This document shows, in pieces, positions 63,623 through 64,000 of a stretch of 64,000 nt of DNA (the first letter of the stretch is position 1; the number at the start of each line of letters is the position of its first letter). This DNA comes from Accumulibacter sp. (GTDB lineage Bacteria > Pseudomonadota > Gammaproteobacteria > Burkholderiales > Rhodocyclaceae), in NCBI RefSeq assembly GCF_036625195.1, contig NZ_JAZKUG010000001.1, forward strand, positions 2,604,001 through 2,668,000. Direction: 5' to 3'. A program made the position numbers and the translations under genes. Below the pieces are notes generated by a model. The model saw only the letters and a list, made by a program, of their open reading frames with translations, ran no database searches and was not told the origin of the DNA.

Positions 63623-64000
63623 ATGAGTGCCGCGGCGCACGAAGTCCTGTCGCGGGTCTTCGGCTATCCGGCCTTCCGCGGGCAGCAGGAGGAGGTGGTC
63701 GACCAGCTCCTTGCCGGCGGTGACGCGCTGGTGCTGATGCCGACCGGTGGCGGCAAGTCGCTCTGCTACCAGATTCCGGCACTGCTGCGCAGCGGCGTCG
63801 GTGTCGTCGTCTCGCCGCTGATCGCGCTCATGCAGGACCAGGTCGAGGCCCTGTGCCAGGTTGGCGTCAACGCAGCTTTCATCAATTCGTCGCTGGACTT
63901 CCGTTCGCTGGTTGACACCGAACGCCGACTGATGGCCGGCGAGCTCGATCTGGTCTACGTCGCTCCCGAGCGGTTGCTCGGCGAGCGCTTCCTCGGGCTC
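63623..64000 (+). CDS. recQ: ATP-dependent DNA helicase RecQ, N-terminal part
   Basis: 126 codons, running off the right edge. The RecQ zero motif (VFGYPAFRGQQEEVVDQLL), Walker A MPTGGGKSLCYQIPAL and motif Ia SPLIALMQDQV are present. ATG 63623 starts 97 bases after lpxH. Functions in recombination and fork repair. Confidence 0.92.
   Translation, partial: MSAAAHEVLSRVFGYPAFRGQQEEVVDQLLAGGDALVLMPTGGGKSLCYQIPALLRSGVGVVVSPLIALMQDQVEALCQVGVNAAFINSSLDFRSLVDTERRLMAGELDLVYVAPERLLGERFLGL

Overview
The window looks like a chromosomal segment of a high-GC betaproteobacterium of the Rhodocyclales type. A relative of Candidatus Accumulibacter is my best guess, but this is inferred from gene content, not from a database search. 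The clues are a DUF3579 gene (a mostly betaproteobacterial family), a phasin beside a polyhydroxybutyrate-depolymerase remnant, uniformly GC-rich codons, and the betaproteobacterial look of hslVU, glnS and the RNase II homologue. Most of the window is ordinary housekeeping sequence, densely packed, with many ATGA stop/start overlaps.

Layout: 1-11.6 kb holds the 5' end of gpmI, an unknown membrane protein, a Ca2+-type P-ATPase, tpx, an IclR regulator, uppP, a YqiA-like esterase, an RNase II homologue and a tonB-like/aroE/mtgA operon. At 11.9-19.1 kb lies the clearest accessory island: hsdM, a half-size hsdS, an unknown small gene, fic and hsdR. It starts inside a lapA gene, and hsdM, fic and hsdR carry many frameshifts. 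At 19.2-31.6 kb are rhlE, a circularly permuted ATP-grasp/alpha-E pair, tRNA-Val, DUF3579, ybiB, an L,D-transpeptidase, the depolymerase remnant plus phasin, a gamma-glutamyltransferase, gltX, tRNA-Ala and tRNA-Glu. Immediately after the tRNAs is a decayed fragment of a sigma-54-dependent regulator.

At 32.6-47.6 kb come a YkgJ-like protein, a CDF exporter/acetyltransferase/dtd operon, a SLAC1/TehA channel, a frameshifted YejM-like sulfatase, a RatA-like protein, glnS, arsC, a CBS protein, a MacAB-like export operon and a TPR lipoprotein-sized protein. At 47.8-57.5 kb is a proteostasis and stress block: a double-STAS protein, hslV, hslU, then usp, terC and a Ser/Thr kinase with a cyclic-nucleotide-binding domain on the minus strand, divergent from grpE, dnaK and dnaJ. 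Two good sigma-32 heat-shock promoters precede grpE and dnaK. The end holds a branched-chain-type substrate-binding protein, a second type I methylase remnant, cysS, a TPR paralogue, two cyclophilins, lpxH and the start of recQ.

I found no CRISPR array, no transposase and no intact prophage. The most unusual material is the fic-containing type I restriction island with its sharp lapA junction, the single-recognition-domain HsdS, and four dead gene fragments (depolymerase, sigma-54 regulator, second HsdM, lapA). I do not see a convincing wholly new system. The island's frameshifts may be sequence errors rather than biology, and that should be settled first.
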